Positions 26,088 to 34,942 of a stretch of 64,000 nt of DNA are shown here, piece by piece; position 1 is the first letter of the stretch; each line of letters opens with the position of its first letter. Both the position numbers and the translations under genes were made by a program. The notes under the pieces are model-generated. The model did no database searches and was not told where the DNA came from. It worked only from the letters and a program-made list of their open reading frames with translations. Origin of the DNA: JBBBNV01 sp037137075 (GTDB lineage Bacteria; Bacillota; Bacilli; Paenibacillales; NBRC-103111); contig NZ_JBBBNV010000013.1 of assembly GCF_037137075.1 (NCBI RefSeq), forward strand, positions 62,001 through 126,000, read 5' to 3'.

Positions 26088-26410
26088 TTTGCATTCCCCT
26101 CCCCTAATGTAATCACCGTCTGTTACAGCCTTTCATTTCTTATTGTAGCAAAAAATAACGCCGGCAAGCCAAATTCGAATCGCCTGCGTCCCGAACCGTC
26201 GGGGAGAGCTTCTTTACATTCAACTTGAAAATTCAATGGAAATGGAGCAAAAGCTTTATTATCCACGAAAAAACGGGCGCAGCGCTTCCGTCCAGAAAGA
26301 CGTGAAGCGCTGCGCCCGTTGGGCGTGCCAAGCGGCCGCTGCCGACCGCCCGTAAGCATCGCCGACTCGCACACCGAAGCAAGAAAGCGGCGTGTGCGCG
26401 GCTTTTGAAA
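26088..26410. other. Intergenic region with the pectate lyase terminator
   Basis: 323 bases; the strong hairpin at 26272-26320 and upstream A/T-rich promoter sequence for the glycosyltransferase. No gene recognised. Confidence 0.5.
26272..26320 (-). terminator. Strong intrinsic terminator of the pectate lyase gene
   Basis: A perfect 16-pair stem (AACGGGCGCAGCGCTT with its complement) around a 17-base loop, followed on the minus strand by six T. Confidence 0.85.
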
Positions 26411-28492
26411 TTAATAGCTCGTTTTCAGCCAGTTATCCTTGCTCCAGTTCAGGGTTCCCGCGCCCGCGCCGTTTGAGGCGGTCAGCCGCGCCTTCAGCCC
26501 GGACGGGTCATCTGCCGTGTAGCTGTAAGGCAGTGTAGTAAAGCCATTCCAGGAGAAGGCGATAACCGATGCCGGTACAGGGGCCAGCGGACTGCCCGAT
26601 GTATCGCTGCTTCCGCGGAAGGAGGAGCCGTCCAGCGAGTACATCGTGTCGAACGCCCGGATTTTGCCCGTATAGCTGGCATTGCTTGCATTCGCCTGAT
26701 TGTTGCGGAGCGGATAGTATACATCAATCAAATCGGACTTCTCCAGCAGCACGGCGCCGCCCTCAGTGGAGATTGCCCCGTTGCTCGTAATATCAAAATG
26801 ATAACCCTTGGATGAAATTGCGGAGGCCATCGCGGTTGTAATTTTTTTCTTGGCCGCCCACGCGCCTGCACTATCCATGACAATATTATACACGTGCGCA
26901 TTGCCGCCCCTCAGGCGAGGAAGCCGATCCTGAATGTTGTAGTAGTAGTTATGGTGCAGCGTCACCTCCAGGTCCGCATTATCGGAGGCAAACTCCGTGG
27001 CCCCGACCAAGTGGCCTTTTTTCTGGGCGCCGGCAATCGCAATAATGTCCGCCTTGCTCAGTCCAACGGCGCTGCTGCGCAGGTAAGCGTACATCGGGTA
27101 AGCCGACAGATCGGCCTCCATTGCATTGATCTGCTGGGTAACCCAGCTATTGGAGCTGCCGTCGTCCCCTTTGAAGGTGGACCAGGAAATCGTCACGCCC
27201 GTGGTGCCTTTCTTGGAATCGACCAGCCCGTCATACGCTTTGCCGAAGGTGCAGTGATCAATCCAAACCTTGTTGCTTTGCTCCAGGGTGATGTAATCCC
27301 AGTCGTTTTTGTCATAGTCGCCCTTGGTCGATTCATCCCACTCCCACAGCTCATCGAACTTCAGATTGCGGATAATGATGTTGCTGCTCCGCTTGAAGGT
27401 AAACGCCGCATGCTTAATGGTCGAGCCGTTGGCTGAGAAAATCGTCAAGCCGTCGAAGCCGTCGATCGTAATTTTACTTACTCCCGTCGTCTTGAGCACC
27501 GGGTGCGTAAGCGCCGCATTATGAGCGGCAAACGGCGATACCTGGGCCGCGGCCGGAATCTCGTTCCAGCCCAGATTCAAGTCATTCATAATTTCAATGA
27601 CTTTGATCCCTGAGCCTTTTTTGAGCGCGAGACCGAGCTCGGTTGCGTTGTACACCTTTTTATACAGCGTAGTGTTCGTTTCAGACACAATTCCCCCGCC
27701 GGTGTTGCCATAGGCAAAGCCAGCCAAATTGTACTCGGCCAAAGAACCGGACGGCGTGCTGGTCGGTGTTGCCGTTGGTGTTGCCGTTGGTGTTGCCGTT
27801 GGTGTTGCCGTTGGCGTTGCCGTTGGTGTTGCCGTTGGCGTGGCGGTCGGTGTTGGTGTTGGCGTCGCAGCGGCTGTGTCCGACACGACAATATCGTCGA
27901 ATTTGGCCACCGTTTTGAATGCAATCAGCCCCACTGCGCCGGAGCTCAGGCTGTTGTCGGTCGCCGTCAGCTCCAGATTGCCGTTGACATACATGTTAAT
28001 TGTCGAACCGGACAGCTCCAGCTTCACCGTATACCAGGTGCCCGCGGCTAATCCAACGTTCGTTTTGCTTGCCAGCGTCGTCGTCGAGCCGCCTACTTTC
28101 TTGCGGATTTCCAGCGTCCCGCCACTGCTGTTATAGAGCGAGGCGGCGTAGAAGTTATTGCCGTCCTGGTATCTCCCCGCCACATAAGCCCGGTTCGAGC
28201 CGTTCCAGTCGTCAACCTTGACCTTGGCCTCGACACTGTAGTTCGTCCACGATTGGCTGCCGGCGGAAGTGCGCCCTTCACTTGTTCCGGACTGATAATA
28301 CACATAGGAGCCGCTGTCCTGAACGACAGACCACGTGCCGCTTGTTGCAGTCCAGCCGTCGGCATTGCCATCATTGAAATCATCATTTAACAAAGTCGCC
28401 GCGCTGGCCGTGCTCCAAACCATGGCGATACACATCATGACAGCCAGCATGGTAAACCATACGGCCGTTCTTCCTGCTTTCCAGCGTTTCAT
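26411..28492 (-). CDS. Secreted pectate lyase (polysaccharide lyase family 1) with LamG-like domain and Pro-Thr linker
   Basis: 693 residues. Signal peptide at 1-32 (ending MVWSTASAA), a jelly-roll domain (about 33-205, start TLLNDDFNDGNADGWTATSG), a repetitive TPTPTATP linker (about 212-248), then the PL1 beta-helix (about 255-690). Catalytic and calcium motifs: VWIDHCTFGKAYDGLVD, VTLHHNYYYNIQDRLPRLRG (with the R-x-P-R-x-R pattern) and HVYNIVMD. It cleaves polygalacturonate by beta-elimination outside the cell. Site GGGAGGG precedes the ATG. The linker is encoded by 12-base tandem repeats. Confidence 0.95.
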   Translation of the reverse strand: MKRWKAGRTAVWFTMLAVMMCIAMVWSTASAATLLNDDFNDGNADGWTATSGTWSVVQDSGSYVYYQSGTSEGRTSAGSQSWTNYSVEAKVKVDDWNGSNRAYVAGRYQDGNNFYAASLYNSSGGTLEIRKKVGGSTTTLASKTNVGLAAGTWYTVKLELSGSTINMYVNGNLELTATDNSLSSGAVGLIAFKTVAKFDDIVVSDTAAATPTPTPTATPTATPTATPTATPTATPTATPTATPTSTPSGSLAEYNLAGFAYGNTGGGIVSETNTTLYKKVYNATELGLALKKGSGIKVIEIMNDLNLGWNEIPAAAQVSPFAAHNAALTHPVLKTTGVSKITIDGFDGLTIFSANGSTIKHAAFTFKRSSNIIIRNLKFDELWEWDESTKGDYDKNDWDYITLEQSNKVWIDHCTFGKAYDGLVDSKKGTTGVTISWSTFKGDDGSSNSWVTQQINAMEADLSAYPMYAYLRSSAVGLSKADIIAIAGAQKKGHLVGATEFASDNADLEVTLHHNYYYNIQDRLPRLRGGNAHVYNIVMDSAGAWAAKKKITTAMASAISSKGYHFDITSNGAISTEGGAVLLEKSDLIDVYYPLRNNQANASNASYTGKIRAFDTMYSLDGSSFRGSSDTSGSPLAPVPASVIAFSWNGFTTLPYSYTADDPSGLKARLTASNGAGAGTLNWSKDNWLKTSY
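27765..27866. repeat. 12-base tandem repeat encoding the TPTA linker
   Basis: About eight copies of GGTGTTGCCGTT with slight variants (GGCGTTGCCGTT, GGCGTGGCGGTC), in frame within the pectate lyase gene. Copy-number change would lengthen or shorten the linker by four residues without frameshift. Confidence 0.85.
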
Positions 28493-29003
28493 CGATTTCC
28501 CTCCCGGTTATTGTGTTATTCATTCATTGTGGATTGAACACATACTTATCGCATCAAAGTCGATTCTTGCCCGCATCCCTCCTCCGATCGTGTCCGCCGA
28601 ACTGCCGCTGTGCGGCTTGCGGGGCCAGCCGATTACGGCTGCTCCTCCGGTCATTCAACAGCCCCGCCACTCTACTGAGGCGAGCCTCCGCCGGCAGGCC
28701 GGAATATCAAATCATAAGCCGCGATCAGGATAGTTCCATCCAGCAAAAAAGAGCCCGTTATTCAACGACCTCCTCCGCTTGAATACGCTATTCATGTTAC
28801 GTCCCGCCATCAATAACAACAATAATCATCACTTCAGAATATGATCAAAATCACACATAATGAGTTTTATTTTACAATTAAATCCATTATTTGACGAATT
28901 ATGCTTGTCTTTGACGGCAAGTGTTGGGTGCGACCGCCATTCTGTTTGTCTGTTTTGTCTGTCCTGCTTCTGTTACATGCTCGGATTATTCGGTCTTCTC
29001 TAC
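28493..29003. other. Intergenic region upstream of pectate lyase, no gene recognised
   Basis: 511 bases. The 28780-28920 part is AT-rich and probably holds the pectate lyase promoter. Short plus-strand frames lack ribosome binding sites and resemble no family. Confidence 0.45.
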
Positions 29004-29720
29004 CTATACCGGCCGCGTACGCCACCACACGCCGGCGCATTCGGGAACAACGGACCAGTTGTTAGCCCGTACCCGTTCTGCAAGCCACCTGCCGAAGAAA
29101 AAAGCGGTCAGCACCTCCGCCTCCTCCACAGAGTCAAACCGGTAATCGGTCCGAATGATGCGGCGGGAAAATCCGTATCGCTCCTCCAGCAGCGCAAAGT
29201 ACGGAAGCAAAAAATCAGGGGGAGCCGGAGTTTCACTGCCGCTGCCCATATTTTCGAATAAAATGACGGTTCCGCCAGGGCGAAGCGCCCGCTCCAGCTC
29301 CGTCATCGCCTGCGCCAGATTATTCTCCCAGTCCGGCACCTGAGCGCCGCAGCTGTAGCACAGGCTCCAGCCGCTCACGATCAAATCCGCCGAGCTGTCA
29401 GGCAGAGGCAGCCGGAGATGGCCGGACAGCTCCGTCCGCCAGTTCTTAAGCCCGGAGGCGTTCGGGCCGGAAGACAGCTCCTGTGCCACTCTGCTTTTCA
29501 ATACCTCCAGCATGGCCGGCGATGCGTCCAGCGCCACCAGCGATCGGGCCTTGGCCGCAAGCATCGCAGACAGTCTTCCCGTTCCTGCGCCAAGATCCAC
29601 GACATCCAGCCCTTCCCACGGGCGAATGGAGGCAATCACCTCTCCCAGCTTCGGCTGCTTCGAAATCAACAAATCATACTCGGCCGCATGCTCGGCATAG
29701 ATGGTCTCATGATTAGGCAT
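29004..29720 (-). CDS. Class I SAM-dependent methyltransferase
   Basis: 238 residues. AdoMet-binding motif I is VVDLGAGTGRLSAML (about 40-54), motif II acidic residue in LVALDASPAML, and motif IV region SADLIVSGWSLCY (about 120-132). The substrate is unknown. ATG 29720 is chosen because AGAGG precedes it by nine bases; the ATG three codons upstream overlaps that site. No operon partner is evident except the broken acetyltransferase just upstream. Confidence 0.88.
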   Translation of the reverse strand: MPNHETIYAEHAAEYDLLISKQPKLGEVIASIRPWEGLDVVDLGAGTGRLSAMLAAKARSLVALDASPAMLEVLKSRVAQELSSGPNASGLKNWRTELSGHLRLPLPDSSADLIVSGWSLCYSCGAQVPDWENNLAQAMTELERALRPGGTVILFENMGSGSETPAPPDFLLPYFALLEERYGFSRRIIRTDYRFDSVEEAEVLTAFFFGRWLAERVRANNWSVVPECAGVWWRTRPV

Positions 29721-29791
29721 ACACTTCATCCTCTCTTTCTCAGACTTGGGATGGCCTTATCATAAGCCTTAACGCAGCGTGAAGGTCAACC

Positions 29792-30168
29792 TCACTCGCG
29801 CAGCGGTATGCAGGGCCGCGATAACATGCGGTGCCGCAGGCGCTCCAGGACCTGCGGCCATCTGACAAGCCCCCCGCTCGCTGTTCCATATGGCGGCCAA
29901 TCCACCTCATGCAGCCCGATACACCCGACAAGCCGGCCCCGCTCCACAATGGCGCAATCGAACCCGTTGTTATCTCCAAACCGGGCCAGAGATTGCCGCA
30001 CGAAGGCCTTCGTATGCTCCGGGCGCGTCGTTTCATCCACCCACGGCAGCCAGGCGCGCAGGTGCTTGCGGTTCGTATCAACCAGCTCATAAAGCGGCTG
30101 GACGTGCTTCAGCTCCAGCAGCTCCAGACGAAGCTCATCATCGATCACGTAATAAAAACAAGCGGCAT
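29792..30168 (-). pseudogene. GNAT acetyltransferase (RimJ/RimL-like), broken at both ends
   Basis: Readable body: DELRLELLELKHVQPLYELV, NRKHLRAWLPWVDETTRPE and GRLVGCIGLHEVDW, the N-terminal half of a RimJ/RimL-type N-acetyltransferase. At 30168 a good start (AGGAGG then ATG CCG CTT) enters the body out of frame; one more T in the T-run at 30154-30158 would join them. After EVDWPPYG the family sequence stops, and the acetyl-CoA-binding motif (Q-x-x-G-x-G/A) and C terminus are missing. It is a double-damaged gene. Confidence 0.75.
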
Positions 30169-30385
30169 CCCTCCTGTCCTTATGGTACCAGTTTACCCCA
30201 AGCATGTTGTGAAAGTTGTCGAACAGGGGAAATCACTTCTCTTGCGCACCACGATTTCCAGCGGGAAATCATGTCGCTATCCGTCATGTATTTGGCATAA
30301 TCGAACATGCCATTTCGCCATAAAATGATTTAGTATTATATCAAACAATTTCTAGCGTTATACTTGGTATTATTTAAATAGCGCA

Positions 30386-30436
30386 TTCCATCTGAATGAG
30401 CGGGTATGGAATACTGCAATATTCATTCGGATGGAA
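30386..30436. repeat. Inverted repeat upstream of the AraC gene
   Basis: TTCCATCTGAATGA (30386-30399) and TCATTCGGATGGAA (30423-30436) pair over 14 bases with one G-T pair and a 23-base loop. It lies just before the ribosome binding site of the AraC gene, so it may be a leader stem-loop or an operator. Confidence 0.7.
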
Positions 30437-30459
30437 CCGCATAAGGAGGTGTCTTCAAC

Positions 30460-31359
30460 GTGGTCTTGAAAACATTTGCACATTATCGCAAAGAAGGGTA
30501 CTCGATTTGGGTACAGCGTTCGTCACACGGCCAGCATAACTACATTCCAGAGCATGAGCATGATTACATCGAGCTGGTTTATGTGGTCCACGGGGAAGGC
30601 CGCCATACGATTAATAACGAGGTCTATCAAATCGGCGCGGGTGATGTTTACTTCATTCTCCCAGGAGAGCGCCATTCGTATCCGGACATGAAATCCGCCG
30701 ATCTGGAAATTATTAACTGCTTGTTTTTGCCGGAATTTGTCCGCCAGCTGCTGCCCGAATATCCGGACGGCCTGCTGTCGCTGCCTTATGTGGCCCCCTT
30801 CTACGAATCGCTGCCGCTCTTGCCCCGCAAGCTGCCGCTGGGGTCACAGCAGTCCACAGCGGTGCTGTCAATTCTGGAGAACATGATATATGAGGTGAAA
30901 AATAGGGCGCCGGGCTTCAACATGGTGACCGGCCAGCGTTTGATGGAACTGCTCGTCCTATTTTCCCGCTACGCGCTGCAGCCTGATCCGCCTTTGCGGG
31001 CCCCCGGCATATCCCCCGGCAACCACGAGCTTTTGGTCCGGAGAATATGCCTGTATCTGGAAACCAATTTTCAGCAGAAAATTACAGCGGACGGTCTAAC
31101 CCAGCAGTTCAATATCAGCCCCCGCCATCTACACCGGGTATTCAAGCAGGAAACCGGCACAAGCATTACCGCCAAGCTGCACCACATTCGAATCGAACGG
31201 GCTAAGCACCTGCTCGGCGAATCGGACCGCAGCATTGAATCGATTGCTGCTGCCGTCGGCTTCAGCGATCCGTCTTTTTTCACCCGTTTGTTTTCCCGTT
31301 TAACCGGTATGACGCCGGGGGGCTTCCGCAAGCTGAGAAGATCCCGCCGCATTTCATAA
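30460..31359 (+). CDS. AraC-family regulator with cupin sensor domain
   Basis: 299 residues. N-terminal cupin (about 15-100: PEHEHDYIELVYVVHGEGRH and GDVYFILPGERHSYPD) binds a sugar-like ligand; C-terminal AraC domain (about 195-295: KITADGLTQQFNISPRHLHR, RSIESIAAAVGFSDPSFFTR, GMTPGGFRKLR). Such proteins activate neighbouring sugar-use genes. GTG start with AAGGAGGT. It is followed after 44 bases by a sugar-binding lipoprotein gene, probably its target operon. Confidence 0.92.
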   Translation: MVLKTFAHYRKEGYSIWVQRSSHGQHNYIPEHEHDYIELVYVVHGEGRHTINNEVYQIGAGDVYFILPGERHSYPDMKSADLEIINCLFLPEFVRQLLPEYPDGLLSLPYVAPFYESLPLLPRKLPLGSQQSTAVLSILENMIYEVKNRAPGFNMVTGQRLMELLVLFSRYALQPDPPLRAPGISPGNHELLVRRICLYLETNFQQKITADGLTQQFNISPRHLHRVFKQETGTSITAKLHHIRIERAKHLLGESDRSIESIAAAVGFSDPSFFTRLFSRLTGMTPGGFRKLRRSRRIS

Positions 31360-31403
31360 AGAAATTTAAAAAGAGATTCAATGGAGAGAGAAGGAGAGTA
31401 ACC

Positions 31404-32993
31404 ATGACGAAACCATTCCACACCCGGGCCGCGCGCAGCCGCCGGACCTGGACCCAAACCGGAGCCGCCCTGCTGACCCTGGCCGTTCTGCTGTCCGCTT
31501 GCGGCGGCAAAACAGCGGAGCAGGCAGCCGGGAACGCCGGCGCCACAGCAGCGGACCATGCACCGCTGGAGCTCAGCATTATGACCGTCACCCCGGCGGC
31601 AACGCCCGCCACCGACGATAATCCCATTAAAGCCGCCATTGAAAAAGCGACGAATTCCAAAATGAAAATTCAGTGGGTGTCCAACAACGCTTACAATGAA
31701 AAGCTCAATATTACTCTCGCCTCCGGGCAAATCCCGGATTTGACGATGATTAACAACCCGTTCACGAGCACGTTCCGCTCGATGGTCGCACAGGGCGCCT
31801 TCTGGGATATCACCCCGTATGTGAAGGATTATCCGAATCTGCAAAACGGCATCCCCAACATCGCCTGGGAGCTGACCAAAATGGAGGACGGCCGCAATTA
31901 CGGCATTCCGCGCGGACGGGACGAGAACGATGAAGCGTTCTTTATTATCCGTAAGGATTGGCTCGATAACCTCGGCTTGAAGGTGCCGACCACGACCGAT
32001 GAGCTGTACGAGGTCATGAAGGCCTTCACGGATCGGGACCCTGACGGCAACGGCAAAAACGATACCACGGCCCTGGCCGCCTACATTCCGGGCGGAGAGA
32101 CGGGCTGGGGCGGGGTCGGCCCGCTGCTCGGCACGATTGAAAGCAGCTTCACCGGCGTAAACGGCTCCTGGAAGCTGGAGGGCAACAAGCTCGTCTATAC
32201 CGCCTTTCTGCCGGAGGTCCGCAAAGCGCTGGAATTTAACGCCAGAGCCTATAAGGAAAAGCTGATGCCGGAAGACGTGCTCTCCTTGAAGCTGACCCAG
32301 GTCCGTGATCTATTCAAAAACAACAAGGCCGGAATCATCGTCGACAAAACGGGCACCGGCAGCCGCGTCTATATGACCGATTTGAAAAAGATCGTCCCGA
32401 CCGCCAAGGAATCGGACTTCTATCCGCTCGTCTCCATCAACGGCTATGTGCCAAAGGCATCCGGGTTCAACGGGCTGCTGGCCATTCCGAAAAGCGTGCC
32501 GGAGGCAAAAATGAAACAAATTTTGCAGCTGATCGACACGTGGCTGAAGCCGGAGGTATCCGCCATCCAGCGCTTCGGCTTCGAGGGTGTGCATCATCAA
32601 GTCGTAGACGGCGTCAAAGTCACCCTCCCGGAGAAGCTGAACGCCGACAACAGCTCCGACTTTAATCAGATTGTCAATTCCATCGATCCGGCTCTCGATC
32701 CGGCGCCGGCTACAGCGGAGCTCAAGGAGGCCGGCGAGCAGCGCAAAAAAATCGATGCCGAACGGGCCAAAATCAACGTGCCGGACATTGCGGTCGGCCT
32801 CAGCTCGCCAACGGCGCAAAAAATATTGCCGGATCTGGAGAAAAAAATTCAGGATTTGAAATCCAAAATTATTATCGGCCGCGAGCCGGTTACGGCTTGG
32901 GATGAATTCGTTGCCAAAACGCAAACAGACCCCGATGTCATCAAGATGCAGGAAGAAATGACACAGGCGTACTTGAAACGGGCCGGCAAATAA
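31404..32993 (+). CDS. Sugar ABC transporter solute-binding lipoprotein
   Basis: 529 residues. Lipoprotein signal with basic start and lipobox LLSAC at about residue 32. Family features: MKIQWVSNNAYNEKLNITLA, DITPYVKDYPNLQNGI, EVMKAFTDRDPDGNGKNDTT, and a long charged C-terminal part. It captures an oligosaccharide outside the membrane for the permeases encoded just downstream. ATG is preceded by AAGGAGAG. Confidence 0.92.
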   Translation: MTKPFHTRAARSRRTWTQTGAALLTLAVLLSACGGKTAEQAAGNAGATAADHAPLELSIMTVTPAATPATDDNPIKAAIEKATNSKMKIQWVSNNAYNEKLNITLASGQIPDLTMINNPFTSTFRSMVAQGAFWDITPYVKDYPNLQNGIPNIAWELTKMEDGRNYGIPRGRDENDEAFFIIRKDWLDNLGLKVPTTTDELYEVMKAFTDRDPDGNGKNDTTALAAYIPGGETGWGGVGPLLGTIESSFTGVNGSWKLEGNKLVYTAFLPEVRKALEFNARAYKEKLMPEDVLSLKLTQVRDLFKNNKAGIIVDKTGTGSRVYMTDLKKIVPTAKESDFYPLVSINGYVPKASGFNGLLAIPKSVPEAKMKQILQLIDTWLKPEVSAIQRFGFEGVHHQVVDGVKVTLPEKLNADNSSDFNQIVNSIDPALDPAPATAELKEAGEQRKKIDAERAKINVPDIAVGLSSPTAQKILPDLEKKIQDLKSKIIIGREPVTAWDEFVAKTQTDPDVIKMQEEMTQAYLKRAGK

Positions 32994-33008
32994 GAAAGGA
33001 GCTTGTCC

Positions 33009-33982
33009 ATGGAACAGATCAGCCCCCTTCGGCTCCAGCATGAGCAGCCGGTGAAATATAGGAAGGGCCGGCCCCTGCTTCGGAAGGCCGCCCTTCAGCT
33101 CCGAAGGGATAAATACTTGTACTTGCTCGCTTTACCCGGCGTTGTATACTTTATTCTTTTCAAATATGTGCCGATGTGGGGCGTAGTCATCGCCTTTCAA
33201 AACTATTCCCCGTTCGGCGGCATCACGAATAGTCCCTGGGTCGGGCTGGACCACTTCACGCGATTTTTCTCGACCTCCGATTTCTGGCTGCTGTTCCGCA
33301 ACACACTGGCGATTAATGTACTGAATCTGGCTTTCTTTTTCCCGCTGCCGATTCTCGTGTCCCTGCTGCTCAACGAGGTGCAGCATGTGTTCTACAAGCG
33401 GTTCATTCAGTCCGTCATTTATATGCCCCATTTCTTATCCTGGGTCATCATTGCGGGACTAACGTTTATGCTGCTTGCCAAAGGGGAAGGCCTCATCAAC
33501 CATTTGCTGGAGGCGGCCGGCCGGCCGCGGTTTGATTTCTTGACCAATCCGGACGTTTTCTGGATTCTGGTGACCCTGCAGTCGGTCTGGAAGGAGGCCG
33601 GCTGGGGGACCATCGTCTTCCTGGCGGCCATCGCCGGGGTGGACACGCAAATTTATGAGGCGGCGCGCATGGACGGGGCCGGACGCTTCCGCCAAATGTG
33701 GCACGTCACGCTCCCCTCCATCCGCAGCGTCATCGTGATTTTGCTGATTTTGCGGCTAGGGGACATCATGGATGTCGGCTTTGAGCAAATTTTCCTGATG
33801 TACAACGGGGCGGTGTCCCAGGTGGCCGAAGTGTTCGACACGTATGGTACCGCACAGGCATTCAGCAAGGCCAGTTCAGCTACAGCACAGCTGTCGGCCT
33901 GTTCAAGTCGATGATCGGCCTCATTTTAGTTGTGCTGGCCAACCGGCTGGCGAAGAAATTCGGCCAGGAGGGCGTATTTTGA
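33009..33982 (+). pseudogene. Sugar ABC permease (LplB type) with a one-base frameshift near its 3' end
   Basis: Normal through the EAA loop (QIYEAARMDGAGRFRQMWHV) and up to VFDTYG at about 33848; then the frame runs into AQAFSKASS and stops at 33914. In the +1-shifted frame the expected end appears: YRTGIQQGQFSYSTAVGLFK, SMIGLILVVLANRLAKKFG and QEGVF, stopping at TGA 33982. One base is missing near 33845-33850. The last membrane helix would be lost. ATG at 33009 follows AAAGGAG. Real mutation would probably inactivate this importer; a sequence error is equally possible. Confidence 0.85.
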
Positions 33983-34034
33983 CCGAATGCTTTTTTCAGG
34001 ACATGGATTTTAGGACATCCGGGGTGAACACCAA

Positions 34035-34907
34035 ATGAAAAACCGAAGTGCGGGCGACCGCTTATTTCAAGCCTTAAACTATACGCTGCTCGGCCTGATG
34101 GCCGTCGTCACCTGCTTTCCGGTTTACTATGTGCTGGTCGTCTCCTTCACCGACCCGGCCGAGTATCTCCAAAATAAATGGGTGCTGTTCCCGAAGCAGT
34201 GGAGCTGGGCCTCTTACGACTATTTGCTGTCCACCAAGGCCTTCATGCGCTCGATCGGGAACAGTGTCTTCCTCGCTGTGGTAGGCACCGCCTGCAGCCT
34301 GACCGTATCGGCATCGCTCGCCTATGCGCTCTCCCGCCGGCGGCTGCTGGGGCGGCGAGTGCTGATGCTGATGATCCTGCTGACGATTTTGTTCAGCCCG
34401 GGTATTATCCCGCACTATATGCTGGTACGGCAAATCGGCCTCATCGGAAGCATCTGGGCCTTGATTATTCCGGCGCTGGCCAGCGGCTGGATCGTCATCC
34501 TGATGAAGGGCTTCTTCGACAGCATCCCGGCCGAGCTGGATGAGTCGGCGGCGATGGACGGCAGCAACGACATCCGGACCTGGTTCCAAATCGTCCTCCC
34601 TCTGTCGCTGCCGGCGCTGGCGGCGTTCGGGCTGTTCTATGCGGTGGGCTTTTGGAATCAGTTTTTCAACGCGCTGCTGTATTTGAACGATTCCTCGAAA
34701 TGGCCGATTCAGGTGCTGCTGCAAAGCATGCTCATCAACGCTGCAAGCACCGACTTGGAGGCTTCAGGCGACTATGCGCAGCCCCCGCCGACGGAAATGC
34801 TGAAAATGGCCGCCGTGATGATCGCCACCGTTCCGATTCTCATCGTGTACCCGTTTCTCCAGAAGCATTTTGCCAAGGGGGCTATGGTCGGTTCCATTAA
34901 AGGGTAA
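34035..34907 (+). CDS. Sugar ABC transporter permease, YtcP/LplC type
   Basis: 290 residues, six helices. N-terminal CFPVYYVLVVSFTDPAEYL and EAA loop AELDESAAMDGSNDIRTWFQ (about 175-194) define it as the second permease of the importer begun by the gene before it. Ends with the family tail YPFLQKHFAKGAMVGSIKG. It is followed after 35 bases by the sulfatase gene. Confidence 0.92.
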   Translation: MKNRSAGDRLFQALNYTLLGLMAVVTCFPVYYVLVVSFTDPAEYLQNKWVLFPKQWSWASYDYLLSTKAFMRSIGNSVFLAVVGTACSLTVSASLAYALSRRRLLGRRVLMLMILLTILFSPGIIPHYMLVRQIGLIGSIWALIIPALASGWIVILMKGFFDSIPAELDESAAMDGSNDIRTWFQIVLPLSLPALAAFGLFYAVGFWNQFFNALLYLNDSSKWPIQVLLQSMLINAASTDLEASGDYAQPPPTEMLKMAAVMIATVPILIVYPFLQKHFAKGAMVGSIKG

Positions 34908-34942
34908 AACGGGATATGATGAGAAGGAAGAAAGGAGCTGAT

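Noticed and set aside
33845..33914. Programmed frameshift in the permease
   Set aside because: No slippery heptamer or downstream structure was seen; permeases of this class are not known to use one, so a simple indel is preferred.
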